This document shows, piece after piece, positions 45,986 through 59,200 of a DNA stretch of 64,000 nucleotides. The notes beneath the pieces are model-generated. The model saw nothing but the letters and a program-made list of their open reading frames with translations, did no database searches and was not told the origin of the DNA. The translations under genes were made by a program, and so were the position numbers. The stretch is from Gordionus sp. m RMFG-2023. Lineage: Eukaryota; Nematomorpha; Gordioida; Chordodea; Parachordodidae. Each line of letters opens with the position of its first letter. Position 1 is the stretch's first letter. The stretch spans positions 13,617,366 to 13,681,365 of the forward strand of contig NC_088777.1 of NCBI RefSeq assembly GCF_954871325.1, in the 5' to 3' direction.

Positions 45986-46412
45986 ATGGCATATATTAAC
46001 TTCTCCATAAAGTTAGAAAATATGAATTAAAATTATATGTATTGAAAGATTTTGTCTTCTTTTTGACCATCAATACAACTAAAATAATTTCCTGAGTAAT
46101 TAAAGTCATCCAGGATTGGTTTAAACCATTTTAAAAAAAAGAATTTTTTCAAAGTGGTAAGCTGCCTTTAGATTGAATTTAGAAATAAAATGGTCTCTAA
46201 ATATTTTAATTACCAAAATTGTTTTAGATCAAAAATACCGTTTTGGCAACCATGGGACTAGAATCCATTTGGTTTTATACTCAATCTAAATGCAGCTTCC
46301 CACTTAAAAAATCTGATTGTGGAGTATTCATAGCGATCTGGTTGATATTCACTACAATTAAGTAGTAATTACATAAAAACTTTTCAGACTCTGACCCTTA
46401 CTAATATTTTAG

Positions 46413-46668
46413 ATCAAGATGTTTTTCGCTATCTCGTGGCATTCCTGGGCAATCTAAGATCCCCTATCAAAACATTGACAGGTATCAGTTCAAATGTTGA
46501 ATTTCTTTTAGACGTCCTTGGTAGACATGAATTTCTTCCCAACAATGCTATTCCACAGATGATTGCTGCCATATTGTGCGGAGACTAAAGATTCGTAAAT
46601 ATTGACTGCTGTAACTCACTATTCTTAATAGTAGGCTTTAACCCCGATAATTTGGATAAGGTACCGTA
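46413..46668 (+). pseudogene. Lysosomal acid lipase-family gene fragment, broken
   Basis: Acid lipases (LIPA/LIPF, alpha/beta-hydrolase fold) cleave cholesteryl esters and triacylglycerols in lysosomes. After an ATTTTAG acceptor the frame reads IKMFFA (human RIKMFFALGP). In a shifted frame follow SPIKTLTGISSNVEFLLDVL and GRHEFLPNNAIPQMIAAILC (human GDKEFLPQSA). Then comes an in-frame TAA at 46586-46588, and the same frame resumes with NSLFLIVGFNPDNLD (human GNLCFLLCGFNERNLN). A donor follows (GTACCGTAAGT). Thus one exon carries a frameshift and a stop. No other lipase exons, and no nucleophile elbow GHSQG, were seen nearby. It is a pseudogene fragment. Confidence 0.75.
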
Positions 46669-46863
46669 AGTTTATTTTATCTGACGTGAACTTATTAATT
46701 TGTTTTCTGCCCAAACATTTACATTCTTGCAATTTTCATAGAAAAAAATATATATTTCAAAATCAATTTACATTCGGGTAAAGTGACAATAAGAGGTGTG
46801 CAATGGGCGGTTACTTATTCATCTTATCGGGTGGCATGGGTCAGTAGGAACTTTCAAAATCTA

Positions 46864-46937
46864 TTTTTTGAGGTTCAAGCTCGCCGGTCTAATGGTGATA
46901 TTTTTTGAGGTTCAAGCTCGCCGGTCTAATGGTGATA
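46864..46937 (+). repeat. 37-bp tandem duplication
   Basis: Two exact copies of a 37-bp unit containing GAGGTTCAAGCTCGCCGGTC. Confidence 0.9.
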
Positions 46938-46939
46938 TT

Positions 46940-49900
46940 TTTTGAGATCTAGATTCAATTTTTACATCCTATGGGGAGGAATTCTCAACTCAAATTCATA
47001 ATATTTATTTCATTATCTATTTTAATGTTATGAATTAAATTTAAATATTCAGTAATAACTTTGATAATTAAATGATGTACAAATATTATTTTACTCAATA
47101 TTTTACAAAATGATTATGTTCCAACTCAAACTGGCGCGTAACAAATGGGGTGGAGAAGGAGGTGATCCCCTCATCGTAAATTTACCTTTTCTCATAAATA
47201 ATATTTTAAGCCAATAAAAATCCTACCCCTTCCACTGCCCTCTCCCACAAAAAGGTATACAATTTAACACTACAACTAAGAATTAGAAAAAAAGATAATG
47301 ATTATTCTAACTTTTTATAAATAAGTGAAAACCCATAATTATTTTTATAAAAATTTAATATAGCCAAATGCCCTTAATAAATGAACCTAAAGATCTCCAA
47401 TAAAATTTATGATGGGGGGAGGGGGGAGGGTATACTAACTAATAGTTCTTCCCTCCATTAGCAAAATTCTGTATATGCCTATGAATCCAAGGAAATTTTT
47501 GTTATAACAGCTAATTTTTTTCAACTTCTATTCGTTTTATAATCACATGACCTTTCCGATTTCACAGATTAATTTATAAATTATTAAATTTTATTAAAAT
47601 CTATTTATAATATATATTTACCCTAACCCATATCTCACCCTTTAATCAGCCCTAACTTATATCTCTCTGACATTTAGTCCACTTCCTTACTTCGGATGCT
47701 TATTTAATTTTATTTTAAATATATTTAATCCAATTAAAAAAATCTCCTCTAGTTGAACATTTCCTTGAGTTGAGCTATTATCTTTACATAACATATATTA
47801 CGAAATGAATAGTAAATATTTATCATCTGATTTGTTTTAAAACCTTTTCGTATTTTTTAAAATCAATTTATAATTGTAAATATTCAATGAGACAATAAAA
47901 GGAGGAATAGAAATAAGTACTAATACTTTTTGAACCACACGCCAATATATTCATTTAAAATAAAATATAGCACCTCAAAGCTTTTTTCACTCTTCAGAAT
48001 ATTAAGAATATCATAATCTTTAAATAACAGGGAAAAAGGAAAAAAACTCCATTTATGAATCAACAAAAAAAATATAGAAAAGTATATCTCTGGTCAAAAA
48101 AGTTGCAAAAATTTGTTACTATATAAAATTAATTGATATATTGACGCCTTTACTCAATCGTCAAGGTATCCACAAACTTGTAAGGCTAAGGCAGCTAGAT
48201 GAATAAAAACAATTAAATTGCAATCAGCCTTGTTTTTTATCATCGAGAATGATTTAAATTCTAGTAGACTTTTATTACAACTGTAAATATTTATTCCTTT
48301 TTTTTTTAGTTTATAAAAAAAGTAATTTGCCATTTCATGACGATATTTTATTGCAAAATGATATTGACTATTTTAAATTTAATAAATAATTTATATTTTA
48401 TCATAAAATTTTGTAGTTTTGGGAATTTTATATTTAGACGCTTAAAATCAAGCCACATCCTTCATATCCTCTAAGCTTATTTTATTACACACGATTTATA
48501 ATATTCCGCCTTCGGTTACATATTGATATTTCAGTAATTCATATCTTTTTAATTCCATTTTAATTTTTTATAATTTTTTAGCAGCAAATAAAAGTGTTGC
48601 AAAATCATATTTTACTATCGAAAATTGATGTTTCCAAATTATTATAATAACATTATTAAACTTAATATATGCTATTTTATATTTTTAAATTTTTAAAGAA
48701 TAGCTGATAATTTTGATTTGTAAAGAATTTGCTTATTTAAAAAATTCTTCTTTTAATAATTATTTTATAGTTTTTTTTAAATTTCGTATAAACAAATAGG
48801 CCACTGATTATATTGACAAAAATCTCATTTTTATAAATCTTTTATATACTTAATTATTGTTTAATTCCTGATTCAATGTATTTTATACATTTAATAACCC
48901 CGAGCATTGCACGCAATAACAAAAAATAAAATAAAGTGATCGAACTATCATGCTATCCTAATCGTTTTAGACTTAAATAAAAAATATACACTAAAAAAAA
49001 TAATCTTTAAAATTATTACAATGATAAAAAAAATATTTTACAGAATAAATAAGATATACCCATTTCAAAATACAGCCTAAAATATTTTATCAATAAATTT
49101 TTGAAATTTTTATTGATATGTTAGCTGTAAAATTTATATTGTGTAAATGCAGGGTTTTAAATGTTATAGGTTTTAAAACGTTTTACAAGCATGTCATGTT
49201 TAACATTTCTGATTTCCTTGAAAAGCATTTAAGAGGGTTTGGCTTACCTTTTTTTCCGCTTTTAATTTTTTTAACCAAGTCTATCCGACCTAATAGAAGG
49301 ATAAAATGAATCGCATCCAAAAGGTGATTAATATTTTTTTAATCCTAGTTTTCCTTGCTTATATAGATATAAAACATAGTCCGATTATTCAGGTATATAT
49401 AGTAATTATATTATATATGTGTAAAGGCAATAAAAAATAAAACTTTCAGTATTGAGCATGCGCACTGGCGTTATAATTATGATGGGATTAAAAAAATACC
49501 AGATACTTAAAAGGTTTTGCATATAAAATTCTTGAAAATATAAACGAATAAAATAACGATATAAGAAAAATATGAAATTGTAACTAAAGAAAATAAAAGA
49601 AAAGATATAAAAAAGCAAGGGTAATGAAAAAGGAAAAAAAGTTATAAAATACAAGTCATAATATAAATTACGATTACATTCAAAAAATAAATTGGATAAT
49701 TAGAAATACTAAGTCAATTTATATGATTTAAAATGCTTGTTGAGATTTTGAAGAAGAACGACTCTTCTAATACCGGTATAAAGATAACTTCAACGCTTAA
49801 ATTATGTAAATAGCACTTCATTTTTTTTTGAAGTTTAATTTTTTATTTTAGACACAAATCAAAACATGATATTTTCAATTTTGAGAATGATGAAATTTAA

Positions 49901-50010
49901 TTAATTTCTGCTACTTTCTCCAAATATACTAAAATAATTAAAAATTATATCTTAATATAAAGTACTATAAAATAAAAATTTAGCATGTTTCTTGTTTCTA
50001 TTTTAGATTA
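46940..50010. other. Intergenic spacer between lipase relic and DM13 gene
   Basis: Very AT-rich. The only distinctive part is 47140-47470, with GGGGTGGAGAAGGAGGTGAT and a GGGGGGAGGGGGGAGGG tract. No coding exon is seen; the open frames at 49118-49309 and 49406-49654 are AT-biased and unsupported. Confidence 0.5.
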
Positions 50011-50011
50011 A

Positions 50012-50017
50012 TTTATT
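50012..50017 (-). promoter_or_regulatory. Poly(A) signal of the DM13 gene
   Basis: AATAAA on the minus strand 71 bp after the stop codon of the last exon. Confidence 0.5.
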
Positions 50018-50087
50018 CACGATTTTTGCAAAATATAGAGAAAAAAAAATTATCATAAACGAAATTATGACATTTTAAAGGAATCTT

Positions 50088-50207
50088 TTAAGAAGATACG
50101 ACAGAAAGCAGGTAGATTACTAGGATTGAAAGAACCATATGAATCCACCTGGAAGTAATTGTTGTTGCAGATATCCCTCCTCCAGTTGTATGTGGGCCCC
50201 ATTTTTT
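50088..50207 (-). CDS. DM13 gene exon 8: threonine-rich stem and hydrophobic tail
   Basis: Thirty-nine codons then TAA: KKWGPHTTGGGISATTITSR followed by WIHMVLSILVIYLLSVVSS. The small-residue stretch (SATTITS) ahead of a C-terminal hydrophobic run is what a GPI-attachment signal looks like. Phase 0 matches exon 7. Confidence 0.75.
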   Translation of the reverse strand, partial: KKWGPHTTGGGISATTITSRWIHMVLSILVIYLLSVVSS

Positions 50208-53200
50208 CTGATTAAAATAAAGAATATATTTTTTTTATTAATTAAAAAATAATTAATAATTCGTTAATAAAAGAAGAATAAATTAATAAGTGCTCGAATT
50301 AGAAATATTTGGGAGGGTTCAAGTCAAACGGAATTAAATCGGGATAATTTTTTTAGTCTTTTTAGACAAGACAAGTAACGATATTAAGTTATTGTGTTTC
50401 TTATTTAAAAAAAGGATTACATTTCTAATTAGAATACTTCCAATTTGAGATTGTTTAGCTAATCTACCTCCGTGAGGTGTTCAAATTAGAAAAGGTATTT
50501 GCTTATTTTCACAACACATTCATATTGCAACAAAATAAAATAAAAATTATAGAGATTATTATAAATATTTTATGAGCATTTTAATTTGCATTAGGTACCA
50601 TTATTTATTATGTGTTGTAATATTATAAAATCGATAATGAATAATTAACAAAATAACTTTAAAAATTTTTATGTACCTTTATTTTTATATAATATTATAT
50701 ATTTTTTAATGAGGCTTTGAAGGGAAGAAAATGGCGAAACTTTAATTATTTCCCTTCTCTTAAAATTTATTTTTAAAAATTACCCTTAGAACATTATAAG
50801 GAGGAAGGACATGCTTGTCGGGTAAAAAAACGGAAGCAAAATTTTGGGTGTATTTTATGCAATACAATGAAAACCAATTGAAGTCGGACCAGGTCTTATT
50901 ATCTGGGAGCGTCAACTCGATTGTTTGCATACTGTATTTAGGTACCGGTTTCAGGCTATAATATTTTATTCAAAAATTAAGGCTAAAAATTATCTTTAAG
51001 AGATTAGATATAGAAGTTCGTACGGATCTGAATTGAAACTAGACATATTTTGTGGTTAAATATCAAAAATAATTTAAATTCATTAATAAACAAAATTATT
51101 TTTGTTTGGACTATGTAAAGTTCCTATTGCAAAATATTAAAGAATCCCCCAAAATATTCCTCAGGTTCTAATTTTATATTTGGGGTCATAATTTCAAAGA
51201 TCTAAAAATATGCAAAGATAACAAATAAAAATGTCTACCTAACTAAAATTCTAAAAAACATTATTATTTATACTGTTTAATTATACCTGCCTTGTTCATT
51301 CGGTATTTTTATTGCGTTTTCGTGATTTATCGACTCCCCCTTTCCCGCCAAAAAATATGCATCTTTTTTGAAAAAAAAATAACATTTTATATATGTGTAG
51401 AAAGAAGTAGCAAAAAAAATTAAAAATAAGAAAGAAAAAGAATAAAATAGATTGATAAAAGAAAGGGAATAAATCGTATTTTGGGCCAATTTATCCATTA
51501 TGATATAAAAATTCAGGGTGCATCCTAACTATATAGCTTTGACTAAACAGACTAAAAAGTAACAGGCTATTTAGATTTAATTAGGTTACTTGTGTTTTTT
51601 ACATTTTACATTTTACATATTTTTTTATGTATTCCTATTAGTGATCTGCATCGGGCCTAATTATTCAAGCCCGGCCCGGCCCGAAATTTTATTAAAAAAG
51701 TTTTGCCGGCCCGAATTTATTTAAATAGAGAAATTAATTTTTATAATTATTTAAAATAAGAGATGTGTTATATGTCGTTTAGTTTCAATAAATAAAATCA
51801 AATATTTTTATTTTATATAAAAAATTCAATATAAAATTGATAAATTTAGATATATTTAAAAAAATTTCCAAGGTCCGACCCGACCCGGCCCGAATTTTTT
51901 TAAAAAATATTAGGCCCGGCCCGACCCGAACCCAATTATTTTAAATAAAATTATTGCAGATCTCTAATTCCTATTTCTTTTAACAGATGTATTTGTTTAA
52001 TCCCTCTCTTTAAAAAGTGTTGGTACGTTGTGATTGTGAAATATTCTCTCGAACTAATTTCCGTGATACAAGATTAAATTGGAAATAAATATATTAAGTA
52101 TTTTTAAATATTTAAATTAAGTAAAATTTCCATAATTATATCTTCATTATCATATTTAGTATGAACTTAAAAAATGGAGCATTGTCAATTCTTTATATTC
52201 AATTTTGACACACTCATTTAATTTTATAAATAAAAATTGTAGGGGGAACATGGACTATCAGGCAGGTGAGGTATCGCTTTTCATTTTTAGGGCTAATAAT
52301 TTCAAAGTTGGTCAAAAGATGTATTTCTATTCATGCACCATTTTCATTTAGTAACGAGAGCTCCTCATTCAAAAAATATTTATCAATAACAATTTTTTTA
52401 ATCCCTTTTCAACAATTTCCTTTTAAGTATTTTTTGTCTTAAGGAAATAATATTTTTTTAAATTTTATGAAAATTATATGCCAAATTGCCCGATGTTAAA
52501 TCTAATTAAATTTACATTTAGGCTAACTCACTACCCCCACGGCTAAACGTCAGGGGGTAAAATCGAAAATAAAAGAGCATTAAATTGCCTCGGAAAATGT
52601 TCTTAAAATGATAAAATAAGTTGGAATTGTGTAATGTGGGGCTAAAGTTCCAACCATAATAAAAACACGAAGATTGGATAAAATATGCCAAATACCCAAA
52701 TGTTATGCTAAAAATGATCCATTTTATGTGTGAAAATTTATTTTTTTAAAAAATATTTATCATTTGTCAATAATGTGTTAAAAATTTTGTATTTTGTGTG
52801 TTGAATTTTATATTTGCCATCTTACCACAAGGGTTTTGTCATCTTATAATACTTTTATTTAACTCTAAATAACACCCACAAGGTAGAAAACCTCTGTTTT
52901 TTTTATTTTGTAGTCTAATAATGTGGCTATCTAATGATACAATTAGTTTTTTTTTATCCTTTAAAATAAAATTAAAATTTTACCGTATAAAACATCTGCC
53001 ATATAGCCCGAGCCTCCCCTAGATATAAAAATAGTAAACAAAGTATATATAATAACAAAATAATGCAAGAAATACTTTAAAAAATTATAGAAAAAGATTG
53101 GAAAAGCGAAAAATAGGGTGTCTTAGTTAAAAAGCTGTTTAGCCTAGGCTAAATAGCAATAAGTATCCAGCGCTTAATTAAAGATTTTCTTTTCTAAATT

Positions 53201-56200
53201 TGGATGAAGTCGAGTTGTGAAAAAAAAAGTGATTAATAACTTGATTCCAATCTATGCTCCAACATATATTGTATATTCCTAACCACTTTTAAAGCATAAT
53301 ATAAAAACAAAATATTCATTTCTGAAAATGGTCAGGGGAGAGGAGAGGTTGTTTGGAATATATTTTTTGATTTTATTATTATTCTTAAAATTTATGCTAA
53401 AACTATTGTATATTCATTTGGATTTATAATGTGCTGAAGAAAAACAATATTTTATTAATAAGAAAAAATATTTAGATTTATTTTCTGAGATTTTTTTAGA
53501 TCTCAGGTGTAAAAATCCACTCGATTTCGATTGAATCAAATAATGGCATCCTTAAAACATTTTCCGCCCTTTAGCAAGAGTTTAGATTTGTTTAAAAACA
53601 CAATAAAGAATGCGCCTTTAGACTTAGAGTCTGTTTCATATCATTCTAGTCTCCACTTCTCATATATTGATTTAACTTTAAAAAAATTGAAATTATAATC
53701 ATCAACTTGCCGTCACCTTTTTATTATAATCATCAACTTGCCGTCACCTTTTTAGCCACTTTTTATTTATAAGGACAGCTATGGAATCAAGATGAACATT
53801 ATATAATATTTAAACCATGATATTTAAGAATATTTCTCAAGGTGTTATGACATTTCAGTTATCCAGGCTGTGACATTTCGTGAATAAACAAGTAATCAAA
53901 ACGTTATTTAATTGTTATATAATTAGCAGAGATATGCAGAGCCAGACCGATAAATGGCATATAAAAATATGGGCCGGCTTAAACATTTTAAAAAAAAATT
54001 AGAATCCGGGCAGGTTAAAAATTTTTTTAATTATTTTTATTAATTAATCAGCCGGAATGTTGTAAAATCATATAATATTAAAATTTAATATTCATTTATA
54101 CTGCTAATATTTTTAAATTCCTCTTGAAACAATTTGCAAAATAGAACCTAAATTTTAAGAATAATAAAATTTAAAGCCGAGTAATCGCTCATTCATAGTT
54201 AGACCAATTCGCGGCGAAGTATACAAAATTCGTATAGAAAAATACAAAAATACAGCAAATTTTTTATACTTCACCACGAATTCGCGCTAACTGTGAATGT
54301 AGGGTAAGGCCGAAAAATGGTAAAAAATAAAAATCTTGGACAGGTCAAAAAATTTCTAAAAAAAATTCTGGACTGAACATGAAGATAAAGAAATTTTCAA
54401 ATCTTCGGCGGGCCTAAAATTTTGATCACCATTGCTGATTTCATGCTGATGGAATTTTGCTATCTATGCCGGAAACGGAAATAAGATTCACACAAAAAAA
54501 ATCATGCAAAAAACCGATCCTCTCTTCTAAGGATTCTGTTGATCCCATTGTGATGATGTTATTTTTAAAAAAAATTTCATCTCAATCTTTCATTTCTTTT
54601 AATTTCTAGGTATTCTTTATATATTTTTTAATTTCTTTCCATTTTTTAAATTATACAAAGGTAATTATATCCCAATTTCGTGAAGGATATTTGATTCTAA
54701 AAAAATTTAATTTTTTTTTACAATTTTTACCAAGGTAAAATTGGTAAATAAAATACACATTCATCATAATTTATTTTTAAATGTGTTAGGTCATTTAAAC
54801 ATATAGGTCATCGCAAAGATATGTTTTTAAATAGAAGGACGAAAATAAAATTTATTGGAAAAAAAGATTAGTGAAAACATAATATTGTAATTGTGGGAAA
54901 AAAAGCTAGCCAAATATATAAAAAAATAATTATTTTACATTAGAGATCTGCAAAAGTAGGCCCAGCCCGTATACCCAGTCTGAGCCCGGCCAAACGGGCT
55001 TCGAATCCGGGCCCTCTTATTTTAAAAAAAAATTTGGTTCAGGCTTGGTCGAACTTAAATTTTGAAATGAAATTGTTATATTTTAAAATTTGTGCAAAAT
55101 ATGAGGTCAATATTATTTATTTATTTGTAGAATGATCGAAAATTTCATTATGTTGAGTGTAGAATGTAATAACTCTATTTTAAATTAAATTAATTTCTAT
55201 ATTTAAATAAATTCGACCGGTCGGGGTAAACAAGTAATTTTTATCTTAGGTCGGGCTTCCCAGGAAGAATAAAAAACTTCTTGAAATCGGTCCATCCCTT
55301 TAAAAAGTGGGCCCGATGCAGATCACTATTTTACATATCTCATATTAATTTTATAAAGAACCAATTTAGCGCTCAAATTAGTCAAGTTACGTATCGCATA
55401 ATTTTGTTTCTTTTTTACAATTGACAAAAAAACCTTGAAATTTGACATAAAACATTCAAAAGAGAATTTTTATATAAAAAAAGTAATATTTAATTTTAAG
55501 CATCCTTTTTCACATTAAAAAATATATATTTCCTACATTTTACATTTTAACATTATCAAAAAAAATATTAAATTTTAAAAAATATACATGACCGCGAAAA
55601 ATTAATAAATTAATTTAAATAAAAAAAATATCTATTTTTTTACTTTTTTCTTAGCTTCCTATCTTTTTAATTCCTTATTAAAAAATATTTAAAAATAAAA
55701 TGAGGTTCAGAAGATGCTCAGATTTAAATTCTTTTTTTTAAAAAATATAGGATTCGGTTCAGAAAGTTTCAAATAAACCGAATAGAGGTCCTGGTTAGAT
55801 CTGAATTCGATTCAAACTATCGATTAAATAGAAAGTACTTAAGTTTATTCTGTAATGCCAAAAGTATCTTAATAGCTAGCCAATTTTTATTCCTTCTAAA
55901 AAATTATTGGTAAACCATTTGAAAAAGGGTAATCAAGTTAAGGACAGTTGTATCTTTAATGTACTAGATGTAAGAATAAGTGAAAAATCAAGTTCATGAT
56001 CTAAATCGAAATAGTTTCGGGTCCAGGGGTTAAAAATAAAGTGTCTCGATATGTGTGGAGGTCTAGGTTAGGTCCAACCTCAAAAAAATGGTATGAAAAT
56101 ACGACAAAATCTGAAAAAAAATTAACATTTTTCTATAATGGCTTTTTATTTCAATAATTACAAATTAACTATTTCTCCCCTTATTTATTGATCTAGATTC

Positions 56201-59200
56201 CGTAGTGGACGAAAATTATAAATTGATCTAAATAATGTTATAGTCATTATTTCTAATATCTTCTATTTATTTCACTCATTTTAAAATCTAAATATTTGTT
56301 TTTTTTATAAATTATTCCAGGAGCTATTTAATCTTAAGTTTCATAAATTTATTAAGAGGGTGACTATAAAATATTGACAATTTCTAATAAACAAATTATT
56401 AAAAGAGGCATCTCGAAGAGGGAATTTGTAAGAAAAAAAGTAAATTTTTAAAGTAATAAATTTATATTATAATAAAATAATGTTTGAAATATAGATTAAT
56501 GCACATAAATATTCTTAGGAGTAATCGCATGCATATAAATTTATAAAGCATTCATGAAAAAAATATGGTGTATTAAAAAATGGGGAAAAAATATAATTAT
56601 TGGGCCGATTTTTAAAACGACAAACTCAATATTTCTTTAAGAAAAATCGCAAACCTGAAGATTTTGCACATAGATTGCACAAAGATTTGGACATCTATTA
56701 GCGAATTAAAGGCCCAAGCAATATTTTTCCAGCTTAAATATTGAAATAGCTGTTAAATCGGCTCAAATCTAGCCATTAACAACTCATGTATGTTTTTTTT
56801 CTTATATAAGAAGAAAATGTTCTTTCATTGGTAGAAGTACTAATGGATAGAGTTGTTAAAATATATAGTAATTTTTATAAATCAGAAAAATAGTCTAAAA
56901 TATGTTTGAAATTATGTAAAATATCTAAAACATATTTTGGAACATTATCAAACAGAGCTAACCTTTTATACCATAGTCTCATTCAGCTAGAATGTATCAT
57001 AGAGTAATTTAACATCCTCACAATAAATCATCAAGTATTTTTTCCTCTATCAAGATTTAAAATAGATTCGGAAGGATTCTGCGGTAATAATATTTACAGA
57101 TTTGTAAGTACAGCCTGATTAATCAAGAATCTTTTATTTATTTGAGTCATAAAAGGATCCAAGAAAAGGGTAAAGAGATTTATTTTTAGTTTTCTTCGAT
57201 TGACCTTATATTGATATTGGAATGACGGGCTTGCCTTGCTACGAGTCGACGCAGACAAATATTAAATTCATAGAGCTCTTTAATTATCAATGGCATATAA
57301 TTTATGAAATTCGTCATCTGCATTTGTTCTGATTTCCTTAAGTTTCAATATAACACATTCAGCTATTCTCATAGTCTCAATCAATTTTTTTTTTGAAATA
57401 TTTTACTTTTGTAGTGAAAAGGCTTCAAACGAATAAATTTAAAATGAAAAAAATCTAATGTCAAGGAAAATTTGAAATCGATATTAATTCATAGAATAGA
57501 TTAGTAGGGTATTTATTTCTGCTGTGAATGAGATATAAATGTTAATTGGAATATATACGCGATAAGATAAAGGAATTAGTAAATTTTTCAAAATTATTTT
57601 AGCTAGCATCTAAACTTTTTGTCTGGGGTAGGAAAGTGTGGGGGGGGGGGGGGTATTTCCCCTCGCTCCCCCGCCGATGCGTACGCGCCTGAATCACATC
57701 ATATTAATTTTAATATATTCTAGAAATATATTTATTTTTGTTTACCCGGTCCTAATCCATCGTAATTAAAATTCTTGAGTAGTATAGTTTTATCCGTCGT
57801 CAACACGCCTTCGCTCGCGTGTACATTATGATGCGCTCCCGGAATGGGACCGAACGAATAATTTTTAGGAATTTGAAAAGAATCTTTCTTGAAAATTACT
57901 TCACCTAAACTTTTCTTTAAAATAAATAAAGCAATAATTAAATTTATATTTTTTTAAAAAAATCAAGAAGAAAATTAGTAATTAATTTTGTGGAACTTAG
58001 GGAGGATAAAAATAAATATCGTAGCCCAAGAATTTTTTAAATATAAAATTAGAAAAAAAACTTTGAAAATTAGAGAGACCTGCATGTCCCAACCGATACC
58101 CGGCCTTGTACATAGAATGCCTGGCCCATTGAAAATCCTGGTGGGTGGAATTACAAACCCTGACCAGACTTCAAAAAAAAAATTTTTTTACGGGGGTGGG
58201 GAAATTTTTATAGAATAAATTTAAATTATATTAATTAACCATTTGAAAAATTATATCATAGCCATTTAAACATTCATTTTATTACTCCTATCTTCAATTT
58301 TCCCTTTCAAACAATTTACAATATAAAATAAAATCATTCTAAATCATGAAATAAAAAATCAGGCCTAATCGGGTTGAAATATGTAACTAAGCTAGACCTG
58401 AAATTTAAAAAAACGCCAAAAATACTCTCTTTTAGGGTAAGAATTATAACTTCTTTTAAAAAAAATTTCGAAAACTTTCAGAAGTTCTAAAATTTTAATA
58501 AAATCGCATTTTATTTTTTTTTTAATTTTTAGATTTTTCGATAAAAGTTGCGAAAGTTTGCGAATCGAATATTTCGACACAGTCTCAAAACAAATTTGGG
58601 CCGAGTGTGAAAATGCTAAAAAGTAGAAATCTGACCTCTTGCAGATCTCTGGAAAAATTAGGAGAAATATTTATTATGGCATTATATGTTTTAAAACAGA
58701 GGATATTAAAAGTATAAAATATTTAATTTTTTGTTTCGGAAAAAATTAATAAAAATGTTTGAGGGAAAGTACACGAATATTTTTGAAAAACTAATTTTAT
58801 AGTGTCATAAAATAATCTATTTATACTTAAGGAACCAAGGAGAATTGGGGGGGGGGGGGGAGAGACAAGTAAGTGTATAAACTCTAATCACTTTCGCTAG
58901 GTTTATGCTTATTCAAAAATTATTTGTTATTTGTATTCAATTCGTTATTTAGGTCCTAGATTTGTCATGGGTCTTTTTTTCTATTAGATTCATAATTTAT
59001 ATATGCGAAAATAATTATGCTCCTAAATTTAATTGGCGCTTTGATCGATCGATTATTAATTAAATTAATGCTAAAAATATGTTGTATTTTTATATAAATT
59101 TAAAATGACGATTTGATAATACTTTTCAAAAATACAACCTTCGACAAATGACAACATATTTATTGTGTAATGAAAATGATTATTATAATAAAATAAAATT

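Noticed and set aside
58392-58580. 62-codon minus open frame
   Set aside because: It lies within a worn hAT MITE and is low-complexity, K- and I-rich.
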